Shown here: positions 9,109 through 17,888 of the stretch, piece after piece
How the letters are laid out: each line of letters starts with the position of its first letter
Numbering within the stretch: the first letter of the stretch is position 1
Source: Verrucomicrobiaceae bacterium
GTDB taxonomy: Bacteria; Verrucomicrobiota; Verrucomicrobiia; Verrucomicrobiales; Verrucomicrobiaceae
DNA length: 64,000 bases
Reading direction: 5' to 3'
Assembly: GCA_947466075.1 (NCBI GenBank)
Contig: CANIBP010000006.1
Coordinates: 96,276 to 160,275, forward strand
Notes under the pieces: generated by a model
The model's database searches: none
What the model was told of the DNA's origin: nothing
The model's input: only the letters and a program-made list of their open reading frames with translations
Program-made: the position numbers and the translations under genes

Positions 9109-10509
9109 CTATTTCTTGCTCTTCTTTTCGCCTGAGCCCTTCACGGGCGGACTCCACTCAGCAGTCGCTGGAGTGGCGACTTTCAGAGCGCTGTTATCGC
9201 CGCTTTGCTGCATTTCTTTTTCGAGGGCGGCGGTGAGTTCGGCGACTTTGGCGGCGTGTTCGGGCTTGTCGGCGAGGTTGGTGACTTCAAAGGGGTCGGC
9301 TTGCAAATCGAAGAGCTGCGTACGGTCCACCTGCGGATAGCGGATGAGCTTCCAGCGGCCGTCGGTGAAGGCGCGTTGCACGTTTCTGTAGGCGAACATC
9401 AATTGGCTGCGGGCAGGCTTTGTGGAGTCGTTGAGCGTGGCGCTGAAGTCGATGCCTTCGCTGGTTTTGGGGCCTGTGACGCCACAGAGTTTACCGAGCG
9501 TGGGCAGCACATCGAAGAGGTAGCACAGGGCTTCGGTGCGTTTGTTTTCCGCGATGCCTGGACCAGCGATGATGAGCGGAACACGCATGGAGTGCTCATA
9601 GACGTTTTGTTTGCCGATCAGTCCGTGGCTGCCGCGGGCGACGCCGCTGTCGGCGGAGAAAACGATGATCGTGTTCTTCGCATGAGGCGAAGCTTCCAGC
9701 GCGGCGAGCACGCGACCGATCTGCACATCGAGAAAGGAGATGTAGCGGTAGTACTCGGCAAGGAAGTTGCGCACGTTTTCCTCTGTGCGTGGCCAGGGTA
9801 GGAGTTGCTCGTCGCGGATGGCCATCTCGCCATTGTTGAAGGGATGCTGCGGCAGAAAGTTCGGCGGCAGCGGGATTTGGTCCGCCGTGTACTTGATGGG
9901 GAAATCGTCGGGCACGATGTGCGGATCGTGCGGGCCGTCAAAAGGCACGTAGGCGAAGAAGGGGCCGTTCGATTGCTGCTGGATGAAGCGGATCGCTTCG
10001 TCGGCGAAGACTTCACAGGCGTGCTTGGCGCTGGGTTTGGCCGGGGCGACCTTGCCATCCACCACGTCGCTCAATTTGGCCTGCATGGGGTTTGTCATGC
10101 CACCGGTGAACATGGAGCGTGCGATCTGAAACACGCGTGGCAGCGAGGTGTTGCCGTTGTGCCATTTGCCGCTGGCAAAAGTGGTGTAGCCAGCTTTCGC
10201 GAAAGATTCAGGCCACGTTTCATTGCGCATCAGCTTCTCGTCGATGTGAAACAGGTTCTGCCCCGAAAGCAGCATCGCCCGTGATGGCACGCAGGTGGCT
10301 CCGCCCATGCCGCCCTGCATGTAGGCCCGGCTGAAAGCGACGCCGCGATGCGCGAGGCGATCGAGATTCGGCGTCTTGATCACCGGATTGCCCAGCGCGG
10401 CGATGGTGTCCGCGCGTTGATCATCGGCGAAGAAGAAGAGGATGTTGGGCTTGGTGGCCGCGTTCGCAAGCGACGTGACTGAGAGGAGTGTGAGGAGAAG
10501 GCGCTTCAT
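9109..10509 (-). CDS. Secreted type I sulfatase
   Basis: This is a 466-residue sulfatase with a Sec signal peptide (MKRLLLTLLSVTSLANA). Metal-binding aspartates lie in NILFFFADDQRAD (D29, D30). The active-site signature CVPSRAMLLSG places the cysteine destined to become formylglycine at residue 73. KHAC and FDGPHDPHIVP blocks follow, then the second metal site FSADSGVARGSHGLIGKQNVYE. Sulfatases of this class hydrolyse sulfate esters on glycans after oxidation of the cysteine by a formylglycine-generating enzyme; no such enzyme is encoded in this window. The C-terminus ends in a lysine-rich tail (KGSGEKKSKK). It sits between a ThuA-like gene and the large ThuA fusion, which supports a role in sulfated carbohydrate use. 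The exact substrate cannot be read from the sequence. Confidence 0.92.
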   Translation of the reverse strand: MKRLLLTLLSVTSLANAATKPNILFFFADDQRADTIAALGNPVIKTPNLDRLAHRGVAFSRAYMQGGMGGATCVPSRAMLLSGQNLFHIDEKLMRNETWPESFAKAGYTTFASGKWHNGNTSLPRVFQIARSMFTGGMTNPMQAKLSDVVDGKVAPAKPSAKHACEVFADEAIRFIQQQSNGPFFAYVPFDGPHDPHIVPDDFPIKYTADQIPLPPNFLPQHPFNNGEMAIRDEQLLPWPRTEENVRNFLAEYYRYISFLDVQIGRVLAALEASPHAKNTIIVFSADSGVARGSHGLIGKQNVYEHSMRVPLIIAGPGIAENKRTEALCYLFDVLPTLGKLCGVTGPKTSEGIDFSATLNDSTKPARSQLMFAYRNVQRAFTDGRWKLIRYPQVDRTQLFDLQADPFEVTNLADKPEHAAKVAELTAALEKEMQQSGDNSALKVATPATAEWSPPVKGSGEKKSKK

Positions 10510-10518
10510 GAGAGATCA

Positions 10519-11397
10519 TTATTGTCTATTGCCAGTGCCCAGCCAGCGTGCGGCGTTTTCGATGACTTTGAGCGGTTCGGCTTGTTTGAAGACGGGGAAG
10601 GTCTCGTGGCCAGGACGGAAATAGAAGACGCGGCCTTTGCCCACGGTCCAAACGCAACCACTACGGAAGTGCTCGCCCTTGTCCCACTTCTCTTCGAACA
10701 CGACCTCATCGGGTGGTGGCACGTGGAAGGGCTCTCCATACATCTCGGTCTGCGGGATGTCCCATTTCGCAGGCAGGCCAGCGGCGATGGGATGATCGGT
10801 AAGGAGTGTGGTGACGTGCGAGGGCGCTCCATCGGCACGATAAGCCGGAAAGACGCACTGCGGCAGCGTGAGCTTCCACACGCCGCTTTCGCCTTTCTCG
10901 ATGTAGGGCGTGGTGCGGGCCACTTTGGGGCGGACGATGCCATAGGGCTTGTCGTTGGTGTATTCCCACGGCACGCCGGGCATTTCCTTCATCGCATCGG
11001 CTTTCGAGCGCTCCTGCATGAGTCGCACAAAGGGCTTGGACCAATGCGCGGAGTGCAGGGCGATGAGGCTGAGCTTGCCATCCATCACGCGCTTCACCAC
11101 AGCCTCGACTCGCGCATCATCCTGATCCTTCTGCCGCGCATGGCTCCAAAAGACGAGCACATCGGTCGTATCAAGTGTGGCATCATCAAGACCCTGCTCT
11201 GGCGCATGGATATTCGTCGATTTCACGGACAAACCCGACAGCGTGGTGAGATGCGCGGCAATGGTGTCGCCGAGGAATTTGTCACCGTAGGCCTTCTTTT
11301 GCGCAGGCTGTTGCTCATCCCAAACGAGCACACGAATTGGATCAGCCGCGTGAAGCGCAGCGGTGAATAGGAGGGAAATGAAGAGGTGGCGTTTCAT
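10519..11397 (-). CDS. ThuA-like domain protein
   Basis: This 292-residue secreted protein starts with a signal peptide (MKRHLFISLLFTAALHA). The ThuA-like signatures are RVLVWDEQQPAQKKAYG, TDVLVFWSHARQKD, SLIALHSAHWSKPF and the late block FHVPPPDEVVFEEKW with GRVFYFRPGHETFPVF. The family adopts a class I glutamine-amidotransferase-like fold; the name comes from a trehalose-utilisation locus, and related PVC proteins occur in carbohydrate operons with dehydrogenases and sulfatases. It lies between the PQQ-propeller gene and the sulfatase gene, with about 10-bp gaps on each side, so co-transcription is likely. The reaction and substrate are unknown. Confidence 0.88.
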   Translation of the reverse strand: MKRHLFISLLFTAALHAADPIRVLVWDEQQPAQKKAYGDKFLGDTIAAHLTTLSGLSVKSTNIHAPEQGLDDATLDTTDVLVFWSHARQKDQDDARVEAVVKRVMDGKLSLIALHSAHWSKPFVRLMQERSKADAMKEMPGVPWEYTNDKPYGIVRPKVARTTPYIEKGESGVWKLTLPQCVFPAYRADGAPSHVTTLLTDHPIAAGLPAKWDIPQTEMYGEPFHVPPPDEVVFEEKWDKGEHFRSGCVWTVGKGRVFYFRPGHETFPVFKQAEPLKVIENAARWLGTGNRQ

Positions 11398-11406
11398 GTG
11401 GAGGGG

Positions 11407-13077
11407 TTATTTGGCGTTTGAGGTCTTCTTGCCGATGCAGACGACTTCCTTCAAGCTGCGATGGTAGATGCGGCCCGCGTCATAGCTGATGGAATTCAGG
11501 CTCCAAGTCTCGCCGGATGGACCCAGGTCATTCACGGCGAGCAGTGCGCTCGCATCAAGCACCGGAGCCTTGGAATCGATGACGTAGGTGATGCCGATCA
11601 TCGTGGTGACATAGATTTTGTCATTGATGGCGACGGGACTGCCCCAGAAGGCGGGGATTTCCCAACCATCGGTGCGTGAGCGATCCTCGGCGGCAACGTC
11701 CTGGCCTGCGGAGTTCAGTGTGGTGGTGTGTTGAGCGATGCCATAGACAAGTTCATCGGGTGTGCCCGGTTTACGGATGACAGTGACGGGCACTTCGAAA
11801 TACTCGACCTTACCAGTCGCAATGTTCACGCGTGCGATGCAGTGCGACGGGCCACCACGGCCTTTGGGCGGGTGCGAATTGCGGCGATGCGCGGTGCTGG
11901 TGAGGAAGTAGTGATAGCCGTTGAGCACGATGTTGGCGTGCCAGGCTGGAAGCACGCGAATGACTTCCTGGGGTTTGAGAACATTGCGCGGTGCGAGCTC
12001 ACGCATGTCACGAAGATTGACGTTGGTGTGAACGATGTGCTGCTTTGTCGCCGGATCCCACTGCCGGTAATCCACACCGCGAATGAGCGACTGCTCGGAC
12101 AAGAGTTTGCCCGTGCTGCTGTCGAAGATGAGGTGCGACTCTTCGGGGTTGAGCTTGAACCAAAACGCATGTTTCGCATCCCAATGCAGTGTCCACAGGG
12201 CCTGCCACGTCGGTGCGGCAAGCGAACCGGGTTCTGCGAGCGATTGGCCGTTGTTGTCGGTATCAGCAACGAAACGCCAGAGCGTTTTGCCCTCGCTGCC
12301 CGGCGCGAGCGAGATGAGAGACAGGCCCACCGGGCGCTCCGGCACGTCGTGGTGTCCACCGCGTCCCGTCAGCACCGCAGGCTCGCCCTTGGCCGTGTGT
12401 CCGAAAACAGAGGTGCAATAGGTCGTGGTGCCGTCATCGGCGATCCAGCGAGTCTTGCCGGTGTTCTTGTCGATGCCACGTTGGTAGTTCCAACCGGATT
12501 TCTCCGGCGGTGTTTCATCTGCGGGCTCGACATTGATGATCGTGTCGCCGACCAACATCGGCTCGTGCTGCTTGTTAAACGGATAAGGCTTGCCCCAGGG
12601 CATGAAACTGCGCCGCCAGACTTCTTTGCCAGCGAAATCCCAGCAACCCATCTCGCCACTGTTGTTGGTGAACCACACATGCTTGCCATCGGTCACTGGG
12701 GTCGGTGAAGTCGAGTCACTGTAAGCATAGAGCATGGGACTCTCTGTCGGTCCATGGAGCTTCACGGACCACAGGAGCTTGCCCGTGCGTGCGTCGAGGC
12801 AGTGGCCAAGGATGGTGCTGGAAAAAAGGGAATCACCGGCCTTGAAGACATCGAACGTCGTCAGAAAAAGCCGATCACCCCAGACGGCGATGCCGCTTTG
12901 ACCACCATTGGGTAGCGCTGTGCGCCAGAGGATGTTTTGATCACGAGCGACACTCCATTGCACCGCCGCATCGGGTCCGTGGATTTGCCAATTGCCATCA
13001 GGGCCCGCTGCTTGAGGCCATTCAGCAAAGATAGGGGCTACGAGCAGACAGAGAGTCACGGTGAGGCTGAGTTTCAT
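11407..13077 (-). CDS. Secreted PQQ-like beta-propeller protein
   Basis: This is a 556-residue protein with a signal peptide (MKLSLTVTLCLLVAPIFA). It contains repeated outer-membrane-assembly/quinoprotein-type beta-propeller blades: WRTALPNGGQSGIAVWGDRL, CLDARTGKLLWSVKL, MGCWDFAGKEVWRRS, GIDKNTGKTRWIADDG and YVTTMIGITYVIDSKAPVL. Repeats of the form 'G + K + W' near each blade are typical of PQQ-binding-like repeats. Whether it binds PQQ is not shown; many PVC members of this type are probably structural or sensor propellers. It is the first gene after the sigma/FecR pair in the same orientation, with a 31-bp gap, and so probably a core part of the regulon. Confidence 0.85.
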   Translation of the reverse strand: MKLSLTVTLCLLVAPIFAEWPQAAGPDGNWQIHGPDAAVQWSVARDQNILWRTALPNGGQSGIAVWGDRLFLTTFDVFKAGDSLFSSTILGHCLDARTGKLLWSVKLHGPTESPMLYAYSDSTSPTPVTDGKHVWFTNNSGEMGCWDFAGKEVWRRSFMPWGKPYPFNKQHEPMLVGDTIINVEPADETPPEKSGWNYQRGIDKNTGKTRWIADDGTTTYCTSVFGHTAKGEPAVLTGRGGHHDVPERPVGLSLISLAPGSEGKTLWRFVADTDNNGQSLAEPGSLAAPTWQALWTLHWDAKHAFWFKLNPEESHLIFDSSTGKLLSEQSLIRGVDYRQWDPATKQHIVHTNVNLRDMRELAPRNVLKPQEVIRVLPAWHANIVLNGYHYFLTSTAHRRNSHPPKGRGGPSHCIARVNIATGKVEYFEVPVTVIRKPGTPDELVYGIAQHTTTLNSAGQDVAAEDRSRTDGWEIPAFWGSPVAINDKIYVTTMIGITYVIDSKAPVLDASALLAVNDLGPSGETWSLNSISYDAGRIYHRSLKEVVCIGKKTSNAK

Positions 13078-13108
13078 GGATCGAAGATAAACAGAGTTTA
13101 TCGCTCAC

Positions 13109-14614
13109 TTATTCGCCAAGCGCGGAAATCTCTGCATCGCTCAGCGCACGATCCCACAACGCGAACTCGTCCATCGCGCCGCTCAGGTGGCGGATGGCAA
13201 CGCCGCCTTGGTGACGGCGATCGTTCCAGTTACCGAGTTCGGCGATGCCGAGTTTGAGCGGCGAGGCGTCTTTGAGCGGCAGGCGGGCCAGCAGGTCGCC
13301 ATTGGCGTAGTGGCGGATTTCTTTGGCGGCGGGATCAAAGACGACGGCGAGATGCATCCAGCGGCCGAAGCGCTCGGGGGTAAAGAAAACCGGCGTGTCG
13401 TAGTCCACATGATGAGCATTCCCTTTCCCGGCCACGCCGAGGCGGATTTTGCCTTCGCGGGTGATCTGCCAGTGGACTTTGCGGTCGCTCCAGCCCTCGG
13501 ACATGAAGATGGAGTTCAAGGAGCGGTCGAGGCCGTTCACACGCATCCATACGCCCATCGTGAGCGCTTTCGTTTCGCCTGCAATGCCAAGGCGCACGCG
13601 GTCGCTGACGTTGCGAAACTCCAATGCGCGCTTCTCCGGCCAGCGGCCAGCGGTCCATGAGGCACCGACGATGCTGCCGTCCTCGCCTGCATGAGCGTGA
13701 TTGCGCAAGGAGCGAGCCGATTCGTCGTCTTGAAAGTCGAAATGGATCTTCAAACTCGGATCGGCATTCAGTTTGGCGCATTGCACCTGCCAGCGCTCAA
13801 ACTGCGAGCGATCCGACAAAGCCGTGCGCGCATTGATTTCGTTGAGTGAGGCAAAGCTCGAGGCATTCGAGGCGAGAAGCTTCGAATCGGCCGCAAAAGA
13901 CATCGCTTGGCCTTCTTTGAGCGATTTCATCGACTCGGCGGCCTTGTGCAACTCTACCTCGCCTTTGAACACATGGACCTCTGAACTCGCGTCGCTCACA
14001 TCGAGGCCAAACTCGGTACCGAGATCGACGATGGTGCCTTTCGGCGTGTTGATGCGAAAACCTTTGGCCTGCGGCGGCACATTGGCGCTGAGCTTGCCAC
14101 GCGTGCAGCTGGCCTCGCCGCTGGAGATGAGCTGGAATTCGGCGGGGCCTTCGATCAAAACGCGGGCACCTTGATAAAACTCGATCTGCGCGATGCCTGA
14201 CTTCAGTTTGATCAGTCCAGGTGAAAGCGGTGTGCCAGGCGTGATGGCGACGGATTCCCATTCGAGGTTCACGCCACGCGTAAGCACCGCAACGGAAGCC
14301 GTGGTCTCTTCAACATCGGATTTCAGCCATGACATAGCCATCCAAGCACTCATGAGCGCGATGCACGCCGCCATCGCGGCGACGCTCGTGACAGTGGCGA
14401 AGGTGAAACGGCGCTTTGGCAACAGAGCGGGCCGAATGATGTGGTTCGCCGCCAGCGGTTTCGTGGCGTGCAGCATCGCGTCCATCTCGAAGTGCTGGAT
14501 CAGATTTTCACCCAGTTCTGGCTGCACTTTGAGCAACTCATGCAACTGCTCCGCCTCGGCATCGCTGAGTGTGCCTTCGAGGTAATGCTGGATCAATGTG
14601 TCGACCTCAAGCAT
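13109..14614 (-). CDS. Membrane FecR/LamG-type anti-sigma-like protein
   Basis: The chosen start (ATG at 14612-14614) gives 501 residues and overlaps the end of the sigma-factor gene by 8 bases; an upstream ATG at 14668 lies inside the sigma gene and is less likely. The cytoplasmic head (residues 1-65) begins MLEVDTLIQHYLEGTLSDAEAEQL. One transmembrane helix lies at about 72-94. A periplasmic FecR-like part follows (RINTPKGTIVDLGTEFGLDV, VHVFKGEVELH). A C-terminal concanavalin/LamG domain spans about 300-500 (MGVWMRVNGLDRSLNS, LSGAMDEFALWDRALSDAEI). The layout suits a transmembrane regulator that holds the adjacent ECF sigma factor and senses an outside ligand, probably glycan, through LamG. 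That role is inferred from family and position. Confidence 0.85.
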   Translation of the reverse strand: MLEVDTLIQHYLEGTLSDAEAEQLHELLKVQPELGENLIQHFEMDAMLHATKPLAANHIIRPALLPKRRFTFATVTSVAAMAACIALMSAWMAMSWLKSDVEETTASVAVLTRGVNLEWESVAITPGTPLSPGLIKLKSGIAQIEFYQGARVLIEGPAEFQLISSGEASCTRGKLSANVPPQAKGFRINTPKGTIVDLGTEFGLDVSDASSEVHVFKGEVELHKAAESMKSLKEGQAMSFAADSKLLASNASSFASLNEINARTALSDRSQFERWQVQCAKLNADPSLKIHFDFQDDESARSLRNHAHAGEDGSIVGASWTAGRWPEKRALEFRNVSDRVRLGIAGETKALTMGVWMRVNGLDRSLNSIFMSEGWSDRKVHWQITREGKIRLGVAGKGNAHHVDYDTPVFFTPERFGRWMHLAVVFDPAAKEIRHYANGDLLARLPLKDASPLKLGIAELGNWNDRRHQGGVAIRHLSGAMDEFALWDRALSDAEISALGE

Positions 14615-15140
14615 GAGCGTGCCCTCCCTGCTTAATGGATTGCTCGATGCACTCACGCAGTTTTTCACGCACCCGTGAAAGCGCCCGGCAGACGGTGTCC
14701 GCCTTCATGTTGATCTGCTCCGCGATCTCCGGCGTGGCGATGTCATTGTAATAATAGAGCTCCACCAGTTCGCGGCTCTTCTCCGGCAGCTTTTGCAGGC
14801 AGGAACGCAGCACGCCGATCTCCTCCTCATAGCGCGGCGGCTTCTCACGCTCCTCCGCCAGCAGGCGAATGTGATCCGCCAGCTTTTGCACCACCTCCGG
14901 CTGCTGCCGCGTGCGCTCACGCCACAGCCGCATGGCCACGTGCCGGGTCATCGTCGCCAGCAGAGGGCGTGCGTCCTTGCTCAGATCCCACTTCGACTCC
15001 TTCGCCATGAACTCCAAAAACACCTGCTGAGCGATGTCCTCCATCAGCCCCGGCCAGGGGGCGTATTTGAGCGCCACGCCCTTCACAAAGTCGTGATGGG
15101 CGAGGAAAACCTGCGCGGCGTGGGTTTCGGCGATGTTCAT
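14607..15140 (-). CDS. ECF RNA polymerase sigma factor
   Basis: The start at 15138-15140 gives 177 residues beginning MNIAETHAAQVFLAHHDFV; the longer reading frame upstream adds residues unlike any sigma factor. Region 2 is visible as DIAQQVFLEFMAKESKWDL with ATMTRHVAMRLWRER. Region 4 is visible as LQKLPEKSRELVELYYYNDI plus a helix-turn-helix TPEIAEQINMKADTVCRALS. The C-terminus REKLRECIEQS is typical of the Planctomycete/Verrucomicrobia ECF groups linked to FecR-type proteins. It is translationally coupled to the membrane partner gene and heads the minus-strand train down to the left edge. It probably directs transcription of that train and of its own gene, but no promoter motif could be confirmed in the 122-bp divergent gap. 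Confidence 0.9.
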   Translation of the reverse strand: MNIAETHAAQVFLAHHDFVKGVALKYAPWPGLMEDIAQQVFLEFMAKESKWDLSKDARPLLATMTRHVAMRLWRERTRQQPEVVQKLADHIRLLAEEREKPPRYEEEIGVLRSCLQKLPEKSRELVELYYYNDIATPEIAEQINMKADTVCRALSRVREKLRECIEQSIKQGGHAHA

Positions 15141-15262
15141 GCGTTGCCGGTAACCCAAGCGAGGAAGGAAAACCGGACAAGAATTCGTCCAAAAAACAAG
15201 AAGCCGGCTCTTTGACCACACCGCATGCGTAATTGTCGCCTTTGGCTGCGTACTTTGCCATC

Positions 15263-17785
15263 ATGATCCGCCGCAGCCTCTCCTCACTTGTCATTGCTTC
15301 GCTTCGCTCACCCCTTCGGGGCAACCCTTGGCTGGCTGTCTCGCTTTGCTCGGCTCTGCTTCCGTCATTCGCAAATGCGGCGAATGCCGCGCCCCTCGAC
15401 TATGACCGCGACATCCGTCCTTTCCTCAAAGACAACTGCATCGCCTGTCACAATAAGACTACGACCAAGGGCGGCCTCAACATGGAGACGCCGGAACTCA
15501 TGGCGAAGGGCGGCGAGACTGACAAGGGCATCGTCCCCGGCAAAGGCGCTGACAGCATCATGTTTCAGGCTGCCGCACACACCTGGGATTCTGAAATGCC
15601 GCCGAAGGGCAATAAAGTCGGCGCGGTAAACCTCACCACCGAGCAGCTTGCGCTTTTCAAGGCCTGGATTGATCAAGGCGCGAAAGCCTCAGCCAAACAA
15701 GAAGTCATCATCGCCTGGCAGCCGCTGCCAGCGGGCCTGCAAACGATCTACGCCATCGCCGCCACGCCGCAGGGCGACTTTGCTGCTGCGGCACGGGCGA
15801 ATCAGATCAGCATCTACCATCTGCCCACGCAAAGCCTCGTCACCAAGCTCACCGACGAAACGCTGCTCAAGTCCGGCCTCTACAAACAACCCGGCGTCGC
15901 GCATCGCGATGTCGTGCAATCCCTCGCCTTCAGCCCAGATGGCACACGCCTCGCCACCGGCAGCTTCCGCGAAGTGAAGCTGTGGAAACGGATTGCGCCA
16001 GCCGCGCCAGCCTTCGCGCCTTCCACCAAGTTCACCGCCACGCAGGAGGCCGATAACAGCATCAAGCTCACTGAAACCACCGGCAGCAAACTCATCGCTC
16101 AAATCAAAACGGATCTCGCCACCGAGCAAACGCTTGCACAGCGCAGCCTTGGCGCTGTGCGTGCCACGCTTGAAGTCACTTATCAAAACGAAGCCATCAA
16201 GAAGGCCGACACCGATGCCACCGAACAGACGAACCGCTTGAAGAAAGCCAACGAGCTCGCTGATCTCGCCAAGAAGGCGCTCGAAGAGAAAAAGAAAGAC
16301 ATCAAGCCCAAGGAAGACGCCAAAGTCGCCGCCGAGAAAGCGGCGAAGGAGATCGGTGTTCAATTCGCCATGGCATCGTCAGGCAAGCCGGATGAAGCGC
16401 TGGCCAAGAAGCACACCGAAGCTCAAGCCCTGGCTGCCAAAACCGCCGCCGATCTCAAGCTTGCCCAGGAAGCTCTCACACGTGCCGAGGCTACCATCGC
16501 CACCGCCACCAACGAAATCAAACTCGCTGCTGGTGATGCAAAAAAGGCCGCCGATTTGGCCGCGATCATTGAACTCGCGAAGCCGGCTCTCGAAGACAAA
16601 AAGAAGGCTATCAAACCCAAGGAAGATGCCAAAACCGCCGCCGACAAAGCTGCGAAGGAGATCGCTGATCAAGTCGCCAAAGCATCGACAGGTAAGCCTG
16701 ATGAAGCCTTGGTCAAAAAGAACACGGATGCACAAGCCCTGGCCACCAAGGCGGCCAGCGACCTCAAACTCGCTCAAGAAGCCCTCACACGTGCCGAAGC
16801 GGCGATCACCGACACCGCCAACGAAATCAAACTCGTCACCGAAAACGAGAAGAAGGCCAAACAGACCGTCATTGATGCCAAAGCACGTCTCGAAGTCGTG
16901 AAAAAGGAATCCGAGAAGGCCAATGCGGATCGTGACCTCATTGCCAAAACACTCACGACCGGCCTCAAGAAAGCTAAAGCGCTCCAATTCTCCACCAATG
17001 GACTCGAACTCATCGCCACCTTCGATGCGGGTCCTCCGCTCGCGTGGAGCACCGTGAACGGCAAGCCCATCGCTCCTGGCAGCAGCACGACCTCCTGGGT
17101 TCTTGAGCGCAGTTTCGGCACAGGCGATGGCAAGTCTCTTATCACCGATCGCGCCAACAGCATCGCCTTCAGCCCTGATGGCAAAATAATCGCCATCGGC
17201 AGCGGCGAGCCTTCCCGCAGCGGCGACATCACCTTGTGGGACGTCTCCACCGGCACGCTCACCAAGGCTTATGCCGAGCGTCATCTCGACAGCATCTTTG
17301 CCCTCGATTTCTCCCCCGATGGCAAGCTCCTCGCCTCCGGAGGTGCCGATAAAGCCGTGCGCATCACCGATTTGAGCACCGGCAAAGTCGTGAAGGTCTT
17401 CGAAGGCCACACGCATCACGTGCTTGGTGTCACCTGGCGTGCCGATGGCCGCCTGCTGGCCAGTTCCGGTGCCGACAACGTCGTCAAAATTTGGGATTGG
17501 ACCACGGGCGACCGCCGCAAGAACGTCGATGGCTGGGACAAAGAAGTCACCGGCATCCGCTACCTCGGCGCAGGCGATAGCATGATCACCAGCGCTGGCG
17601 ACAACAAGATGCGCCTCATCAACAGCGACGGCGGCGAGCTCAAACAATTCGCCGGTGCCACCGCCTTCCTCCAAGCCCTCGCCACCAACCAAGCCGGGGA
17701 TCTCATCCTCGGCGGCGATCAAGACGGCAACGTGAGAGCATGGGATGTGGCCACGGCCAAAGAAGTCGCTCTCTTCAAGCCTTGA
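15263..17785 (+). CDS. Heme-binding WD40 protein interrupted by coiled coil
   Basis: The start at 15263 (MIRRSLSSLVIAS) gives 840 residues. A signal region is followed by a planctomycete-type cytochrome C domain with CIACH at residues 59-63 and GGLNMETPELMAKGG. A first WD40-like blade follows (VVQSLAFSPDGTRLATGSF). Then comes about 300 residues of Lys/Ala/Glu-rich coiled coil with a 103-residue tandem duplication, and then the rest of the propeller (IAFSPDGKIIAIGSGEP, FALDFSPDGKLLASGGADKA, GVTWRADGRLLASSGADNVV). WD40 blades before and after imply that the helices protrude from the propeller. Members of this PVC family often precede PSD1 or DUF1501 genes. It is divergent from the ECF sigma gene and followed on the same strand by an SGNH hydrolase. 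A scaffold or sensor role is inferred. Confidence 0.85.
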   Translation: MIRRSLSSLVIASLRSPLRGNPWLAVSLCSALLPSFANAANAAPLDYDRDIRPFLKDNCIACHNKTTTKGGLNMETPELMAKGGETDKGIVPGKGADSIMFQAAAHTWDSEMPPKGNKVGAVNLTTEQLALFKAWIDQGAKASAKQEVIIAWQPLPAGLQTIYAIAATPQGDFAAAARANQISIYHLPTQSLVTKLTDETLLKSGLYKQPGVAHRDVVQSLAFSPDGTRLATGSFREVKLWKRIAPAAPAFAPSTKFTATQEADNSIKLTETTGSKLIAQIKTDLATEQTLAQRSLGAVRATLEVTYQNEAIKKADTDATEQTNRLKKANELADLAKKALEEKKKDIKPKEDAKVAAEKAAKEIGVQFAMASSGKPDEALAKKHTEAQALAAKTAADLKLAQEALTRAEATIATATNEIKLAAGDAKKAADLAAIIELAKPALEDKKKAIKPKEDAKTAADKAAKEIADQVAKASTGKPDEALVKKNTDAQALATKAASDLKLAQEALTRAEAAITDTANEIKLVTENEKKAKQTVIDAKARLEVVKKESEKANADRDLIAKTLTTGLKKAKALQFSTNGLELIATFDAGPPLAWSTVNGKPIAPGSSTTSWVLERSFGTGDGKSLITDRANSIAFSPDGKIIAIGSGEPSRSGDITLWDVSTGTLTKAYAERHLDSIFALDFSPDGKLLASGGADKAVRITDLSTGKVVKVFEGHTHHVLGVTWRADGRLLASSGADNVVKIWDWTTGDRRKNVDGWDKEVTGIRYLGAGDSMITSAGDNKMRLINSDGGELKQFAGATAFLQALATNQAGDLILGGDQDGNVRAWDVATAKEVALFKP
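16277..16860 (+). repeat. Tandem 309-bp repeat encoding coiled coil
   Basis: Two copies lie head to tail inside the WD40 gene, starting at 16277 and 16586, with a 309-bp (103-codon) period. Copy 1 encodes ALEEKKKDIKPKEDAK then SSGKPDEALAKKHTEAQALA; copy 2 encodes ALEDKKKAIKPKEDAK then STGKPDEALVKKNTDAQALA. The preceding KKANELADLAKKALEE resembles the end of copy 1, so part of a third unit may be present. The period being a multiple of three keeps the frame. Confidence 0.85.
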
Positions 17786-17888
17786 AGCCAGTCAAGCAGA
17801 GCGCGAATGAGTGGATCCGTCGATTCGAGATAGGATGCTCGCAACGATTCGTTTGCTTGCAGTCTCCATGATTAAACACTCCACCACC

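Noticed and set aside
16379..17722. Long minus-strand frame opposite the WD40 gene
   Set aside because: Antisense shadow of a GC-rich gene; no signal, no family pattern.
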